Assembly (NCBI GenBank): GCA_050049775.1
Contig: JASFVP010000006.1
Location: forward strand, 1 to 64,000
Source of the DNA: JABDQZ01 sp050049775
GTDB lineage: Bacteria > Pseudomonadota > Gammaproteobacteria > Chromatiales > Chromatiaceae
DNA length: 64,000 bases
Direction of reading: 5' to 3'
Shown: positions 51,969 to 61,241 of the stretch, piece by piece
Layout: every line of letters starts with the position of its first letter
How positions within the stretch are numbered: the first letter of the stretch is position 1
Translations under genes and position numbers: made by a program
The notes under the pieces: model-generated
What the model saw: the letters and a program-made list of their open reading frames with translations, nothing else
What the model was told of the DNA's origin: nothing
Database searches by the model: none

Positions 51969-54218
51969 ATGGATTCAACACAATACAGTTCCGAAGGCAT
52001 TGAGCGACTGCCGCTCAAACAGTTCACCGAAAAGGCCTATCTCGATTATTCGATGTACGTGATTCTGGACCGCGCCCTGCCATTCATCGGCGACGGCCTG
52101 AAGCCGGTACAGCGGCGCATTGTCTATGCGATGTCGGAGCTGGGCCTGAACGCCAATGCCAAGTTCAAGAAATCGGCGCGTACCGTCGGTGATGTGCTCG
52201 GCAAGTTCCATCCGCACGGTGACTCTGCCTGTTACGAAGCCATGGTGCTGATGGCGCAAAGTTTTTCCTATCGTTACCCGCTGATTGATGGCCAGGGTAA
52301 CTGGGGCTCGCCGGACGACCCCAAGTCGTTCGCGGCGATGCGTTACACCGAAGCCAAGCTCACCCCGTATGCGCAGGTACTGCTCAAGGAACTCGGCCAG
52401 GGCACGGTGGAGTGGGGTAACAATTTCGACGGCACACTCAAAGAGCCCATGATGTTACCGGCGCGCCTGCCGAATCTGCTGCTCAATGGCGTGTCCGGCA
52501 TTGCTGTCGGTATGGCGACCGACATCCAGCCGCATAATTTGCGTGAAGTGGTATCCGCCTGTATTCGCCTGATTGACGAACCGAAAGCCACGGTCAGGGA
52601 CCTGTGTGAGCATGTCAAGGGACCGGATTTTCCTAACGAAGCGGAAATCATTACCCCGGGGGATGAACTGCAGAAAATCTACGCAACCGGCAACGGCAGC
52701 ATTCGCCAGCGCGCGCGCTATGAAAAGGAACACGGGGATATCATCGTGACCGCGTTGCCGCATCAGGTGTCCGGTGCCAAGGTGCTCGAGCAGATCGCCG
52801 CACAGATGCGCGCCAAGAAGCTGCCCTGGCTGGAAGACCTGCGTGATGAGTCCGATCATGAAAACCCGACACGCCTGGTGCTGGTGCCGCGTTCCAATCG
52901 TGTCGATGTCGAGCGCATGATGTTGCATCTGTTCGCCACCACCGACCTGGAACGCTCCTATCGCGCCAACTGGAACGTCATCGGCCTGGACGGTCGGCCA
53001 GCAGTGAAAAACCTGCGCGATATGCTGAAGGAATGGCTCGATTTCCGTTTTGAAACGGTCAAACGGCGCTTGCAGCATCGTCTTGGCAAGGTGCTCGACC
53101 GTCTGCATTTACTCGACGGCCTTTTGATTGCCTTTCTCAATATCGATGAGGTGATCCGCATCATCCGCAGCGAGGACGAACCCAAGCCGGTCTTGATGCA
53201 GCGTTTTGCTCTGACGGAAGTGCAGGCCGATTATGTGCTGGACACCAAGTTGCGCCAACTGGCGCGGCTGGAGGAAATCAAGATTCGTGAGGAGCAGCAG
53301 GAATTACAAGAAGAGCGTGACTGGCTCGAAAAAACCCTGAATTCCAGCCAGCGCATGAAAACGCTGATCAAGAAAGAACTCAAGGCTGACGCCGACGAGT
53401 TTGGCGATGAACGCCGCTCGCCGATCATTGAGCGCAGCACCGCCGAAGCCCTGGATGAAACCGAACTGGTGCCGAGCGAAGCTCTGACCGTAGTGCTGTC
53501 GGAACGTGGCTGGGTGCGTGCGGCCAAGGGGCACGATGTCGACCCGGCGGCGCTGAGCTACAAGGCCGGCGATGGATTTCTGGATGCCGCAGCGGCGCGT
53601 TCCAATCAGCAGGTGGTGTTCTTCGACTCGATGGGCCGCAGCTATTCATTACAGGCGCACTCATTGCCTTCGGCTCGCGGCCAGGGTGAACCACTCACCG
53701 GTCGTTTGACTCCGGGCAATGCGCGTTTTGTCGCCACCCTGGGTGGCGATCCTGAACAATGGTATCTGGTGGCATCGGATGCGGGTTACGGTTTTCAGAT
53801 TCAGCTCAAGGACCTGTTCGCCAACAAAAAAGCGGGTAAAAGCCTGCTCAGCTTGCCCAAAGGCGCCGAAGTGCTCAAACCGGCGCGAATCTTTGATCAG
53901 GACACGGATCAAGTAATCGCGATTTCCAATGAAGGCCGCCTGCTGCAATTTGCCTTGAGCGAATTACCGGCGTTGAGTCGCGGCAAGGGCAACAAAATCA
54001 TTTCGATTCCTGGCAAGCGAGTGGAAAGTCGTGAGGAATTTGTCGTGGCAGTTGCCGTGGTGCCGCAAGGTGGCAGTCTGACGATTTATTCCGGCAAACG
54101 TCACATGACATTGAAAGCTGCCGATCTGGCACATTTCAGTGGTGAACGTGGCCGTCGCGGCAGCAAATTGCCACGTGGTTTCCAACGGGTAGAGGCCGTT
54201 TCTGTCGAACAGGTGTGA
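51969..54218 (+). CDS. parC: DNA topoisomerase IV subunit A
   Basis: ParC is the DNA-cleaving subunit of topoisomerase IV. The 749-residue protein has the active-site Tyr126 in AMRYTEAKLT and a quinolone-resistance region with Ser86 and Glu90 (HPHGDSACYE), the sensitive-type residues at the E. coli Ser80/Glu84 positions. The C-terminal beta-pinwheel repeats are present but short, which is typical for ParC rather than GyrA. It starts 158 bp after the DUF302 gene. Confidence 0.96.
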   Translation: MDSTQYSSEGIERLPLKQFTEKAYLDYSMYVILDRALPFIGDGLKPVQRRIVYAMSELGLNANAKFKKSARTVGDVLGKFHPHGDSACYEAMVLMAQSFSYRYPLIDGQGNWGSPDDPKSFAAMRYTEAKLTPYAQVLLKELGQGTVEWGNNFDGTLKEPMMLPARLPNLLLNGVSGIAVGMATDIQPHNLREVVSACIRLIDEPKATVRDLCEHVKGPDFPNEAEIITPGDELQKIYATGNGSIRQRARYEKEHGDIIVTALPHQVSGAKVLEQIAAQMRAKKLPWLEDLRDESDHENPTRLVLVPRSNRVDVERMMLHLFATTDLERSYRANWNVIGLDGRPAVKNLRDMLKEWLDFRFETVKRRLQHRLGKVLDRLHLLDGLLIAFLNIDEVIRIIRSEDEPKPVLMQRFALTEVQADYVLDTKLRQLARLEEIKIREEQQELQEERDWLEKTLNSSQRMKTLIKKELKADADEFGDERRSPIIERSTAEALDETELVPSEALTVVLSERGWVRAAKGHDVDPAALSYKAGDGFLDAAAARSNQQVVFFDSMGRSYSLQAHSLPSARGQGEPLTGRLTPGNARFVATLGGDPEQWYLVASDAGYGFQIQLKDLFANKKAGKSLLSLPKGAEVLKPARIFDQDTDQVIAISNEGRLLQFALSELPALSRGKGNKIISIPGKRVESREEFVVAVAVVPQGGSLTIYSGKRHMTLKAADLAHFSGERGRRGSKLPRGFQRVEAVSVEQV

Positions 54219-54246
54219 TGACGCCTTCAGCAGTAGAGAGGTAGTT

Positions 54247-55020
54247 ATGGCGAATGAAATCAGTAGCGAAATCATCGCATCGTTCAAAAGCAGGCTGGAG
54301 CAGCATCCGATTTATGCGGCGGTAGAAAGCATCAACGATTTACAGTGCTTTATGCAGCACCATGTCTATTCGGTGTGGGACTTCATGTCATTGATCAAGT
54401 ACCTGCAATCCATGATTGCGCCAACCGCCTATCCTTGGACGCCAGGTGGCGATGGCAGTGTGCGGCGTTTTATTAACGAACTGGTGCTCGAAGAGGAGTC
54501 GGACGCCACCAACATTGAAGGCGAGTTTTCCAGCCATTATGAGCTGTACATGCAGGCCATGGCGGAAATCGGCGCTGATACCACAACCTCTACAGCCTTC
54601 GTCACCATGACGGCTGAGCAGGGCATTGATGCCGCCTTGCGTCTGCCGCAGATGCCAGAAGCATCGCGCCGGTTCACGACACAGACCTTTGCCTTTATCC
54701 GCAACAACCGACCGCATGAAGTCGCAGCCGCGCTGGCACTGGGGCGTGAGCATATCATTCCATGCATGTTTCGTTCGATTCTGGACAAGATCGGTGTGGC
54801 AGAGGCCAATGCGCCGATTTTTCATTTTTACCTCAAGCGCCACATTCATCTGGATGAGGACTTTCATGCGCCTTTGTCACTGCGCTTGCTGAATGAATTG
54901 TGTGCCGGCGATGCTGAAAAAATTGAGCAGGCCATTCAGGCAGCACAGCTGGCCGTGAGCGCCAGAATCGAATTCTGGGATGGCGTGCTCGAGGCGATTT
55001 CCACGGCGCGCGTAGCCTGA
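54247..55020 (+). CDS. DUF3050 family (heme-oxygenase-like fold) protein
   Basis: The 257-residue protein matches DUF3050 in its characteristic HPIYAAVESINDLQCFMQHHVYSVWDFMSL start and PWTPGGDGS and EEESD motifs, and a RHIHLDEDFHAPLS motif towards the end. Such helical proteins share the heme-oxygenase fold, and several relatives are diiron oxidases or metallo-oxidases. The His and acidic residues here could form such a site. Function is unknown. It follows parC after 28 bp and may be read with it. Confidence 0.8.
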   Translation: MANEISSEIIASFKSRLEQHPIYAAVESINDLQCFMQHHVYSVWDFMSLIKYLQSMIAPTAYPWTPGGDGSVRRFINELVLEEESDATNIEGEFSSHYELYMQAMAEIGADTTTSTAFVTMTAEQGIDAALRLPQMPEASRRFTTQTFAFIRNNRPHEVAAALALGREHIIPCMFRSILDKIGVAEANAPIFHFYLKRHIHLDEDFHAPLSLRLLNELCAGDAEKIEQAIQAAQLAVSARIEFWDGVLEAISTARVA

Positions 55021-55090
55021 GTATCACTTGCCGTCAGCTATACTCTGGTTGTTGGAAACAGAGTCAATCACTTTATAGCGGGTATTTTAC

Positions 55091-55894
55091 GTGCAACCGG
55101 TCTATTTATTGTCGGATCGAACCGGCATCACCATTGAAGGTGTCGCCGATGCGGTGTTAAGCCAGTTTCCGGGCATCCATTTTGTCCGGCGGCGCTATCC
55201 CTTCATTGATGGGCCGGCGTCACTGGCTGGTATTCTCGACGAAATCAGGGCTTCCCAATCCAACGGCGATAATCCGCTGATACTTTCCAGCCTGGCCGAA
55301 CAGGAATTGCGCCAACAGTTGATGGACAGCGGTCTGGCTTACATCGACCTGTTCCAGAGTTATCTGCAGCCACTGGAGCAACAACTGCATTGCGCGCATC
55401 ACCAGAGCAAAGGACTGGCGCACGGTATTGTGGACCTGCAGCAATACGATGAAAAAATCGACGCTGTTAATTTCACCCTGAATCACGATGATGGTGTGCG
55501 CTTGTCGCAGTTGGAGCAGTCGGATGTCATCCTGATCGGCGTATCGCGCTCCGGCAAGACGCCGACTTGCCTGTACCTGGCGTTACACTATGGCATGCGC
55601 GCTGCCAATTATCCGCTGACCGAAGACGATATGGACACGGACAAACTGCCGGATGCCTTGCTGGCATACCAGCAGCGCCTGTTCGGTCTGACCATTCTGC
55701 CGGAACGCTTACACCAGATACGCCAGGCTAGACGCCCGGACAGCCTGTACGCCTCCTTGCAGCAGTGTCGTCGTGAAGTCATCTGGGCCGAGCAGTTGTT
55801 TGAAAAGTACCGGATTCCCACTGTCACGGCTTCAAACATGTCGATTGAGGAACTGGCGGTGGCCATCCGTCAGCATGTGCAAAATCAGGACTGA
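55091..55894 (+). CDS. ppsR: Phosphoenolpyruvate synthase regulatory protein (kinase/pyrophosphorylase)
   Basis: PpsR inactivates and reactivates PEP synthase by ADP-dependent phosphorylation and phosphate-dependent dephosphorylation. The 267-residue protein has the DUF299 fold start VYLLSDRTGITIEGVADAVLSQFP, a P-loop GVSRSGKT at 150-157, and a conserved TPTCLYLALHYGMRAANYPL. The start codon is GTG. No ppsA is in the window. It converges on the asparagine-synthase-like gene. Confidence 0.93.
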   Translation: MQPVYLLSDRTGITIEGVADAVLSQFPGIHFVRRRYPFIDGPASLAGILDEIRASQSNGDNPLILSSLAEQELRQQLMDSGLAYIDLFQSYLQPLEQQLHCAHHQSKGLAHGIVDLQQYDEKIDAVNFTLNHDDGVRLSQLEQSDVILIGVSRSGKTPTCLYLALHYGMRAANYPLTEDDMDTDKLPDALLAYQQRLFGLTILPERLHQIRQARRPDSLYASLQQCRREVIWAEQLFEKYRIPTVTASNMSIEELAVAIRQHVQNQD

Positions 55895-55896
55895 CC

Positions 55897-57681
55897 TCAG
55901 TGTTGCTGCAGCCACAGCGATAACATCATCAAAATCCACACCAGCTCACCATAAAAAGAAGCATGCACATTGCGATGCATATCGATGGTCCGGTCGATGA
56001 ATTCCGGGTTGAAATAGTTGAAGGACTTGAGTTGCAACAGATTGTCGTAGGCAAGGGCCTGCAGGCGCTGGTCGTGCTCCATCCAGACGCCAAACGGCAG
56101 ACCAAAACCATGTTTGGATTTGTTAATGATCTCGTGTGGCAGGAAATCCAGCATTGCCTGTTTGTAGAAGTAGCGCAGCTGGTTGCCTTTGAGTTTTTGC
56201 TCAGAAGGGATCTGGCAGGAAAATTTCACTAACTCATCATCCAGCAATGGGTAGACCACCTGCATGTCGGCCATCTGGCACATCTTGTTGACTTTTTGCA
56301 GGTCGTTATCAGCCAGCGTCAGTTGCCAATCGAGGTAGAGCATGCGATTCAGGGTGGAAGCGTTATCCGGTGTTTCGTATAAAGCCTGCTGAATTGCCAG
56401 TGGCTGTTCGATATCGACATCGCTGAGAAAATCACCGGTGAAAATTTCGGCTGCCGCATGACGTCGCAGGAAGTTGTAGGTGTTCAGACGGTCTGGCAGT
56501 GTAACCGCCGCCTGCTGGATATAACTTTTGATTTTTCCGATCAGCGGTACGCTGACAGGCAGCAGGCCGGCGAGTGGTTCGGCCAGTCCCTTGCGCAATA
56601 CTGCGGGCATCTTTTGGTAGATTTCAAACACGCCCTGTTTAGCATAACGCTCGTTGCCGGCGAACAGTTCATCGCCGCCATCGCCGGCCAATAGACAGTC
56701 GATGTTGTGCTGCCTGGCTAATCGGGCACAGAAATAGGCTGGCAGGGCGGAGGAGTTGCCGAAAGGCTCATCATAAAACGCGGCGATTTTCGGCACCGTA
56801 TCGAGCACATCATCCGGAGTTACATAGTATTCGTGTTGCTCGGTATTGAAGTGCTGAGATGCGATGCGGGCATAGGCGATTTCATCGTAGCCTTCGGCAT
56901 CGAAACCGATCGAAAAAGTCGGCGGCCGCTCGACCTGCTGTGCCAGTACGCCGGAGACCGTGGAACTGTCAAGCCCGCCAGACAAAAAGGCGCCAGTCCG
57001 CTCCTGGCCTGAATACTGGGCAATGGCCGAATGGATTTTTTCCAATAGCTGCTGATGCGCCTGTTTTTCGTCGATGGCGGATTCGGAAAATTGCGGTGTC
57101 CAGTAACGTTTACTGCTGAGTCGTCCCTGGCGAAATTCCAGCTGGTGGGCGGCTTGCAATTTGGAGACATTTTCATAAATGCTGCCTGTCGCCGGAATCA
57201 TATGGAAAAATGTGTAATTGAAGATACCCTGATGGCTGATATTGGTATGTCGGTTGATGGCATCCAGCAGCAATGATGCCGAGGTGGCCAGTTGCAGTTT
57301 GCTACCCAGTTGGCGAATGTACAGGCTTTGTCGTCCCATGAGGTCGACGGCGGCCTGGATGCTGCGGTTGGCAATATCCACCAGTACGACACAAAAATTT
57401 CCGGATAATTTCTCCAGCAGCTGGCCGACAGATTTTGGTTGCTGCTCCAACAGTTGCCTGGCGATCTGATTGATGTCCTGATTGAGCCTGTTTTCGAACA
57501 ATGGCGTGCCAAACAGCAGAACCCTCAGGTGCTCATTTTGCGCTACACCACAGCCTTTCCCGCAATACCTGGCGAGGGTCAGATTGTCATGCTTTTGCCA
57601 GTGGGGTGGCAGGCTATCGGCCTCAAGTGGTTGGCCGTCACAGGAAAAAACAACAGAAAACCCCGGAGTTTCCAAACTCAT
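55897..57681 (-). CDS. Asparagine-synthase-like protein without the glutaminase cysteine, next to the exosortase gene
   Basis: The 594-residue protein has the ATP-pyrophosphatase (PP-loop) of asparagine synthetase B with SGGLDSS at 234-240, FDEPFGNSSALP-like and LAGDGGDELFAGNERY motifs. Its N-terminal domain looks like the glutamine amidotransferase fold (GNFCVVLVD...), but the initial catalytic Cys2 found in active AsnB is absent (the chain starts MSLETPG). It probably uses free ammonia or another amine donor, or is not an amidase. It is divergent from exosortase A with a 143-bp gap, which suggests the surface-sugar modification role often seen for such genes in exosortase loci, but this is inference. 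Confidence 0.8.
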   Translation of the reverse strand: MSLETPGFSVVFSCDGQPLEADSLPPHWQKHDNLTLARYCGKGCGVAQNEHLRVLLFGTPLFENRLNQDINQIARQLLEQQPKSVGQLLEKLSGNFCVVLVDIANRSIQAAVDLMGRQSLYIRQLGSKLQLATSASLLLDAINRHTNISHQGIFNYTFFHMIPATGSIYENVSKLQAAHQLEFRQGRLSSKRYWTPQFSESAIDEKQAHQQLLEKIHSAIAQYSGQERTGAFLSGGLDSSTVSGVLAQQVERPPTFSIGFDAEGYDEIAYARIASQHFNTEQHEYYVTPDDVLDTVPKIAAFYDEPFGNSSALPAYFCARLARQHNIDCLLAGDGGDELFAGNERYAKQGVFEIYQKMPAVLRKGLAEPLAGLLPVSVPLIGKIKSYIQQAAVTLPDRLNTYNFLRRHAAAEIFTGDFLSDVDIEQPLAIQQALYETPDNASTLNRMLYLDWQLTLADNDLQKVNKMCQMADMQVVYPLLDDELVKFSCQIPSEQKLKGNQLRYFYKQAMLDFLPHEIINKSKHGFGLPFGVWMEHDQRLQALAYDNLLQLKSFNYFNPEFIDRTIDMHRNVHASFYGELVWILMMLSLWLQQH

Positions 57682-57824
57682 GACAATTTACCTGTAGAAT
57701 GCGCTAAAAAATGGCTCTGAATGGTCGATAATTTTAACCGTAGCAACGGCATTTTTCAGAAATAATTACACTTACGTGCCAAACCAGGGTTCAGAATCAA
57801 TCCGAGCACTATCCAAAGGACGAT

Positions 57825-59381
57825 ATGACAAATACCGAGACCAAGACCGGTAGCGAATTTCCGGCATTCCTGAATTTTGTCTGGCCGATATTGCTGAGCA
57901 TGTTGCTGGTATTCGGTATTTTTTACCAGACCAGTGTTTCCATGATCGAAATCTGGTCAACCAGTGAAACCTACGCCCATGGCTTTATCATTCTCCCCTT
58001 GAGTCTCTGGTTGCTGTGGCAGGACCGCCATGAGATTTATTCGGCGCCACCAAAAATCGATGTGCGCGCCTATGTGTTTCTGCTGGGTGCAGTAGTTTTA
58101 TGGATGTTGGCAGAGTTTGTTGGTGTACAGATAGCGGCACAATTTGCTGTGGTGCTGGTTGTGATCACTGCTGTCTGGCTACTGCTGGGCTGGCAGGTTG
58201 GCAAAAAGATTTTCTTCCCTATGGTTTTTCTGTTGTTCATGGTGCCAGCCGGCGATTTTCTGGTGCCACAGATGATGGAATTTACCGCATCCTTCACTGT
58301 AGCCATGCTGCGTCTTAGCGGTATTCCCGTGTTTCGGGAAGGTTTGTTTTTCACTATTCCTTCCGGTAACTGGTCGGTGGTAGAGGCTTGCAGTGGCGTG
58401 CGTTACATCATCGCGTCTGTGACGCTGGGTGTGCTGTTTGCATTTTTAAATTATCGCTCGTTAGTAAAACAGATCACATTTATTATCGTGTCTTTCCTGG
58501 TGCCGATTCTGGCCAACGGCCTGCGAGCCTACATGATCGTCATGATTGGCCATCTCAGCGGCATGGAGCTGGCCACTGGTGTGGATCATCTGGTTTATGG
58601 CTGGGTGTTTTTTGGCATTGTCATGCTGATTCTGTTTTCGATTGGCGCGATCTGGCGTGACGATATGTCTGCTCAGGATGGTGCCAAAAGCTTTGCCGGT
58701 TATACGCCGCAGGGACTGCGCAGCATGGGCAAGGCCTTTGTGGTGATTGCTGTGACCGTTTTTCTGCCGTTTCTTTATGTCAATGCCTCGCTGCCTGCAT
58801 CACTGCAACAAATCGAACATTTCAAGATTAATAATCCAGCAAAGGGCTGGGATAGTTGCGAATTTGGAAATGACTGGCTGTGGCGGCCACGTTTTGTTGA
58901 AACCTCGGCCCAGCTCGCTGAGCGTTATTGCACCAGCACAGGCAATGAGTCAATCGGTCAGTTTGTCGGATATTACACCTATCAAACGCAAGGCGCCGAG
59001 GCGGTGAATCGACGCAACAGCCTGGCGCCATATTATTACGAAGACAATATTCGTGAAAAAGTGCAACTTCGTGATCCAAAACCGGTCATTATCAATAGTG
59101 AAAAAGTGATTGTTGATGCGGCTGTAGTATCACGTCAGGGACACAAATACCGAGCCTGGCTGTGGTATCGCATCGGTCGTATGGAGACTTCTGACCAGGT
59201 CAAGGCGAAAATTTACGAGGCATATAGCAAATTGGTTGAAAATCGTGGCGATGCCATGATCCTCGTGATGGCGACACCGATTCAGAGCACCGCCGAGATC
59301 GAAGCTGCCGATGCACGTTTGCAGCAATATGTAAACGAGGTGATTCCTGGTCTGTATAACTATGTGGACGAATTGCAATGA
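57825..59381 (+). CDS. xrtA: Exosortase A fused to EpsI domain
   Basis: Exosortases are membrane cysteine transpeptidases that process PEP-CTERM-tagged proteins. The 518-residue protein has about eight membrane helices in the first 280 residues and the catalytic triad Cys189 (VVEACSGVRY), Arg234 (NGLRAYMIVMIGHLSG) and His255 (DHLVYGW). The C-terminal part (about 300-510) is an EpsI/DUF3485 periplasmic domain. A further membrane helix near residues 302-320 links the two parts. It is divergent from the asparagine-synthase-like gene and overlaps the next gene by 4 bp. No PEP-CTERM substrate or polysaccharide cluster is in this window. Confidence 0.93.
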   Translation: MTNTETKTGSEFPAFLNFVWPILLSMLLVFGIFYQTSVSMIEIWSTSETYAHGFIILPLSLWLLWQDRHEIYSAPPKIDVRAYVFLLGAVVLWMLAEFVGVQIAAQFAVVLVVITAVWLLLGWQVGKKIFFPMVFLLFMVPAGDFLVPQMMEFTASFTVAMLRLSGIPVFREGLFFTIPSGNWSVVEACSGVRYIIASVTLGVLFAFLNYRSLVKQITFIIVSFLVPILANGLRAYMIVMIGHLSGMELATGVDHLVYGWVFFGIVMLILFSIGAIWRDDMSAQDGAKSFAGYTPQGLRSMGKAFVVIAVTVFLPFLYVNASLPASLQQIEHFKINNPAKGWDSCEFGNDWLWRPRFVETSAQLAERYCTSTGNESIGQFVGYYTYQTQGAEAVNRRNSLAPYYYEDNIREKVQLRDPKPVIINSEKVIVDAAVVSRQGHKYRAWLWYRIGRMETSDQVKAKIYEAYSKLVENRGDAMILVMATPIQSTAEIEAADARLQQYVNEVIPGLYNYVDELQ

Positions 59382-60424
59382 ATAAACTGATGCACACAGG
59401 TTTTGCCGTGTTGCTACTGGTACTGGCGGCGCCGTTATTGGCGGAGCAAGTGGATGAGTCACTGGGTGCCGGCATGGTGAATCCCGGTTATCACGATAAA
59501 CCGGGCTGGTTCAAGGAATCGTTTCTGGATATTCGTGAAGACACTCAGGAGGCGGCCGGGCAGGGCAAGCGTCTGATGCTGTATTTCTACCAGGATGGCT
59601 GTCCGTACTGCGCCAAATTGTTACAGGACAATTTTGGCGATCAGAACATTGCAGCCACCACGCAGCAGTATTTCGATGTGATCGCCATCAATATGTGGGG
59701 TGATCGGGAAGTGACCGGCTTCGATGGCCTGGCTACTACCGAGAAAGCCTTTGCCCGCAGTCTGCGCGTACAGTTCACGCCAACACTCTTGATGCTGAAT
59801 GAAAATGGCAAGGTCCTGTTGCGACTGAATGGTTATTATGCGCCGCATCAGTTTGATCTCGCGTTAAACTATGTTGGCAAGCACCTCGAGGAAAAGCAGA
59901 CATTCCGGGAATTTGTCAGAGAGGCTCCGGTTGATAAGGCTTCTGGCAAATTGCATACCGGGATAGCAACGCTGCCAGCGCCGCTGGATTTGACCGCAAA
60001 GTCCAGAACTGCTGGCCGTCCCCTGCTGGTTTTGTTTGAGCAGCCGGTGTGTCGTGCCTGTGATGAATTGCATCAGGATATTTTTAAACGTGAAGCAGTA
60101 CAACCAGCTCTGAAGCCGTTTGACATCGTGGTGCTGGACATGTGGTCAAATGACAACATCAAACGGCCGGATGGCAAAACACAGAAAATTCGGGACTGGG
60201 CGGTCGAGCTCGGTATTGCTTACAGCCCGACCATGCTGTTTCTGGATTCAGAGGGCAATGAGGTATTCCGCACCGAAGCCTATCTCAAGTCTTTCCACAC
60301 CAAAGCGGCTTTGGATTATGTCGCCACGGGTGCTTACAAAAAAGAACCGGAATTCCAGCGCTTTGTGCAGAAAATTGCTGACGACCTGCATGCTCGAGGC
60401 ATCGAATTCGACCTCATGGATTGA
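59378..60424 (+). CDS. Periplasmic protein with two tandem SoxW-like thioredoxin domains
   Basis: The 348-residue protein has a signal peptide (MNKLMHTGFAVLLLVLAAPLLA) and two thioredoxin-like domains. The first carries Cys75-Pro-Tyr-Cys78 (QDGCPYCAKL) and the second carries Cys225-Arg-Ala-Cys228 (EQPVCRACDEL); each is followed by the cis-proline strand (FTPTLLML and YSPTMLFL). It is coupled to the exosortase gene by overlap. A role in keeping the exosortase Cys or another envelope Cys reduced is plausible but not shown. It converges on the SDR gene with 5 bp between. Confidence 0.85.
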   Translation: MNKLMHTGFAVLLLVLAAPLLAEQVDESLGAGMVNPGYHDKPGWFKESFLDIREDTQEAAGQGKRLMLYFYQDGCPYCAKLLQDNFGDQNIAATTQQYFDVIAINMWGDREVTGFDGLATTEKAFARSLRVQFTPTLLMLNENGKVLLRLNGYYAPHQFDLALNYVGKHLEEKQTFREFVREAPVDKASGKLHTGIATLPAPLDLTAKSRTAGRPLLVLFEQPVCRACDELHQDIFKREAVQPALKPFDIVVLDMWSNDNIKRPDGKTQKIRDWAVELGIAYSPTMLFLDSEGNEVFRTEAYLKSFHTKAALDYVATGAYKKEPEFQRFVQKIADDLHARGIEFDLMD

Positions 60425-60429
60425 GAGGT

Positions 60430-61170
60430 TCAGGCCTCGTAACTGATGGCCTGACCGTGTGTGTCGTGGCTGTCCCGGCCCATTAACCAGAGATACAGTG
60501 GCGCAAGATCTTCTGCAGACTTGAGGCCTGACTTGTCCTCGCCCGGGTAGGCCAGGTGGCGCAGGTCGGTGGCGGTTGGTCCCGGGTCAATGCTGTTGAC
60601 GCGAATCGCGCTGTTTTCCAGTTCCTGGGCAAGAATCTGCATGAGTCCTTCGATACCGAATTTTGATACGCCATAAGCGCCCCAATAGGCTTTACCGTGT
60701 CGACCAACCGTATCCGAAGTGAACAGCAATGAAGCCTGTTCAGATTCGCGCAGTAAAGGCAGACAAACCTGGGTAATCATGAACGGTGCATTCAGATTGA
60801 CCTGTAACACCTGATACCAGGTTTCGAAATCATAGTCATCGATGCGACTGAGCAGTTTTAATTGTGCGGCGTTATGCAACAGACCGTCGAGTCGGCCGAA
60901 TTCCTTTTCCAGTGTTTCAGCCAGGGTATCATAGGCATCCGGACCTGCATGTTGCAGGTCCATCGGATAGATTGCCGCTTCGGGATAACCCTGTGCTTCA
61001 ATTTCGTCATACACCGATTCGAGCAGGCCCAGATCCTTGTCGAGCAGTATCACGGTGGCGCCATGTTGTGCGTAGGCCAGTGAGGCCATGCGACCGATGC
61101 CTTTACCGGCGCCTGTGACGAGCACAATCCGGTCATTGAGTAAATCGGCGGGGGCATTGTAGTTTTGCAT
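60430..61170 (-). CDS. YciK-family short-chain dehydrogenase/reductase
   Basis: The 246-residue protein is a classical SDR with the nucleotide site VTGAGKGIGR at about 18-27, NAAQL, catalytic Ser and Tyr-X3-Lys (YGVSKFG) and PGPTAT. It is closest to YciK, of unknown substrate. In Pseudomonas this gene follows ubiG and mupP directly; here a squalene/phytoene-synthase-like gene lies between. It ends 5 bp from the thioredoxin gene on the other strand. Confidence 0.88.
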   Translation of the reverse strand: MQNYNAPADLLNDRIVLVTGAGKGIGRMASLAYAQHGATVILLDKDLGLLESVYDEIEAQGYPEAAIYPMDLQHAGPDAYDTLAETLEKEFGRLDGLLHNAAQLKLLSRIDDYDFETWYQVLQVNLNAPFMITQVCLPLLRESEQASLLFTSDTVGRHGKAYWGAYGVSKFGIEGLMQILAQELENSAIRVNSIDPGPTATDLRHLAYPGEDKSGLKSAEDLAPLYLWLMGRDSHDTHGQAISYEA

Positions 61171-61241
61171 GGGCTTCCGTTAACGACTGTGGCAAGAAAT
61201 AGATGTTGGTGGTCAATTGTACTGAATCGGGCGCAAAATTA

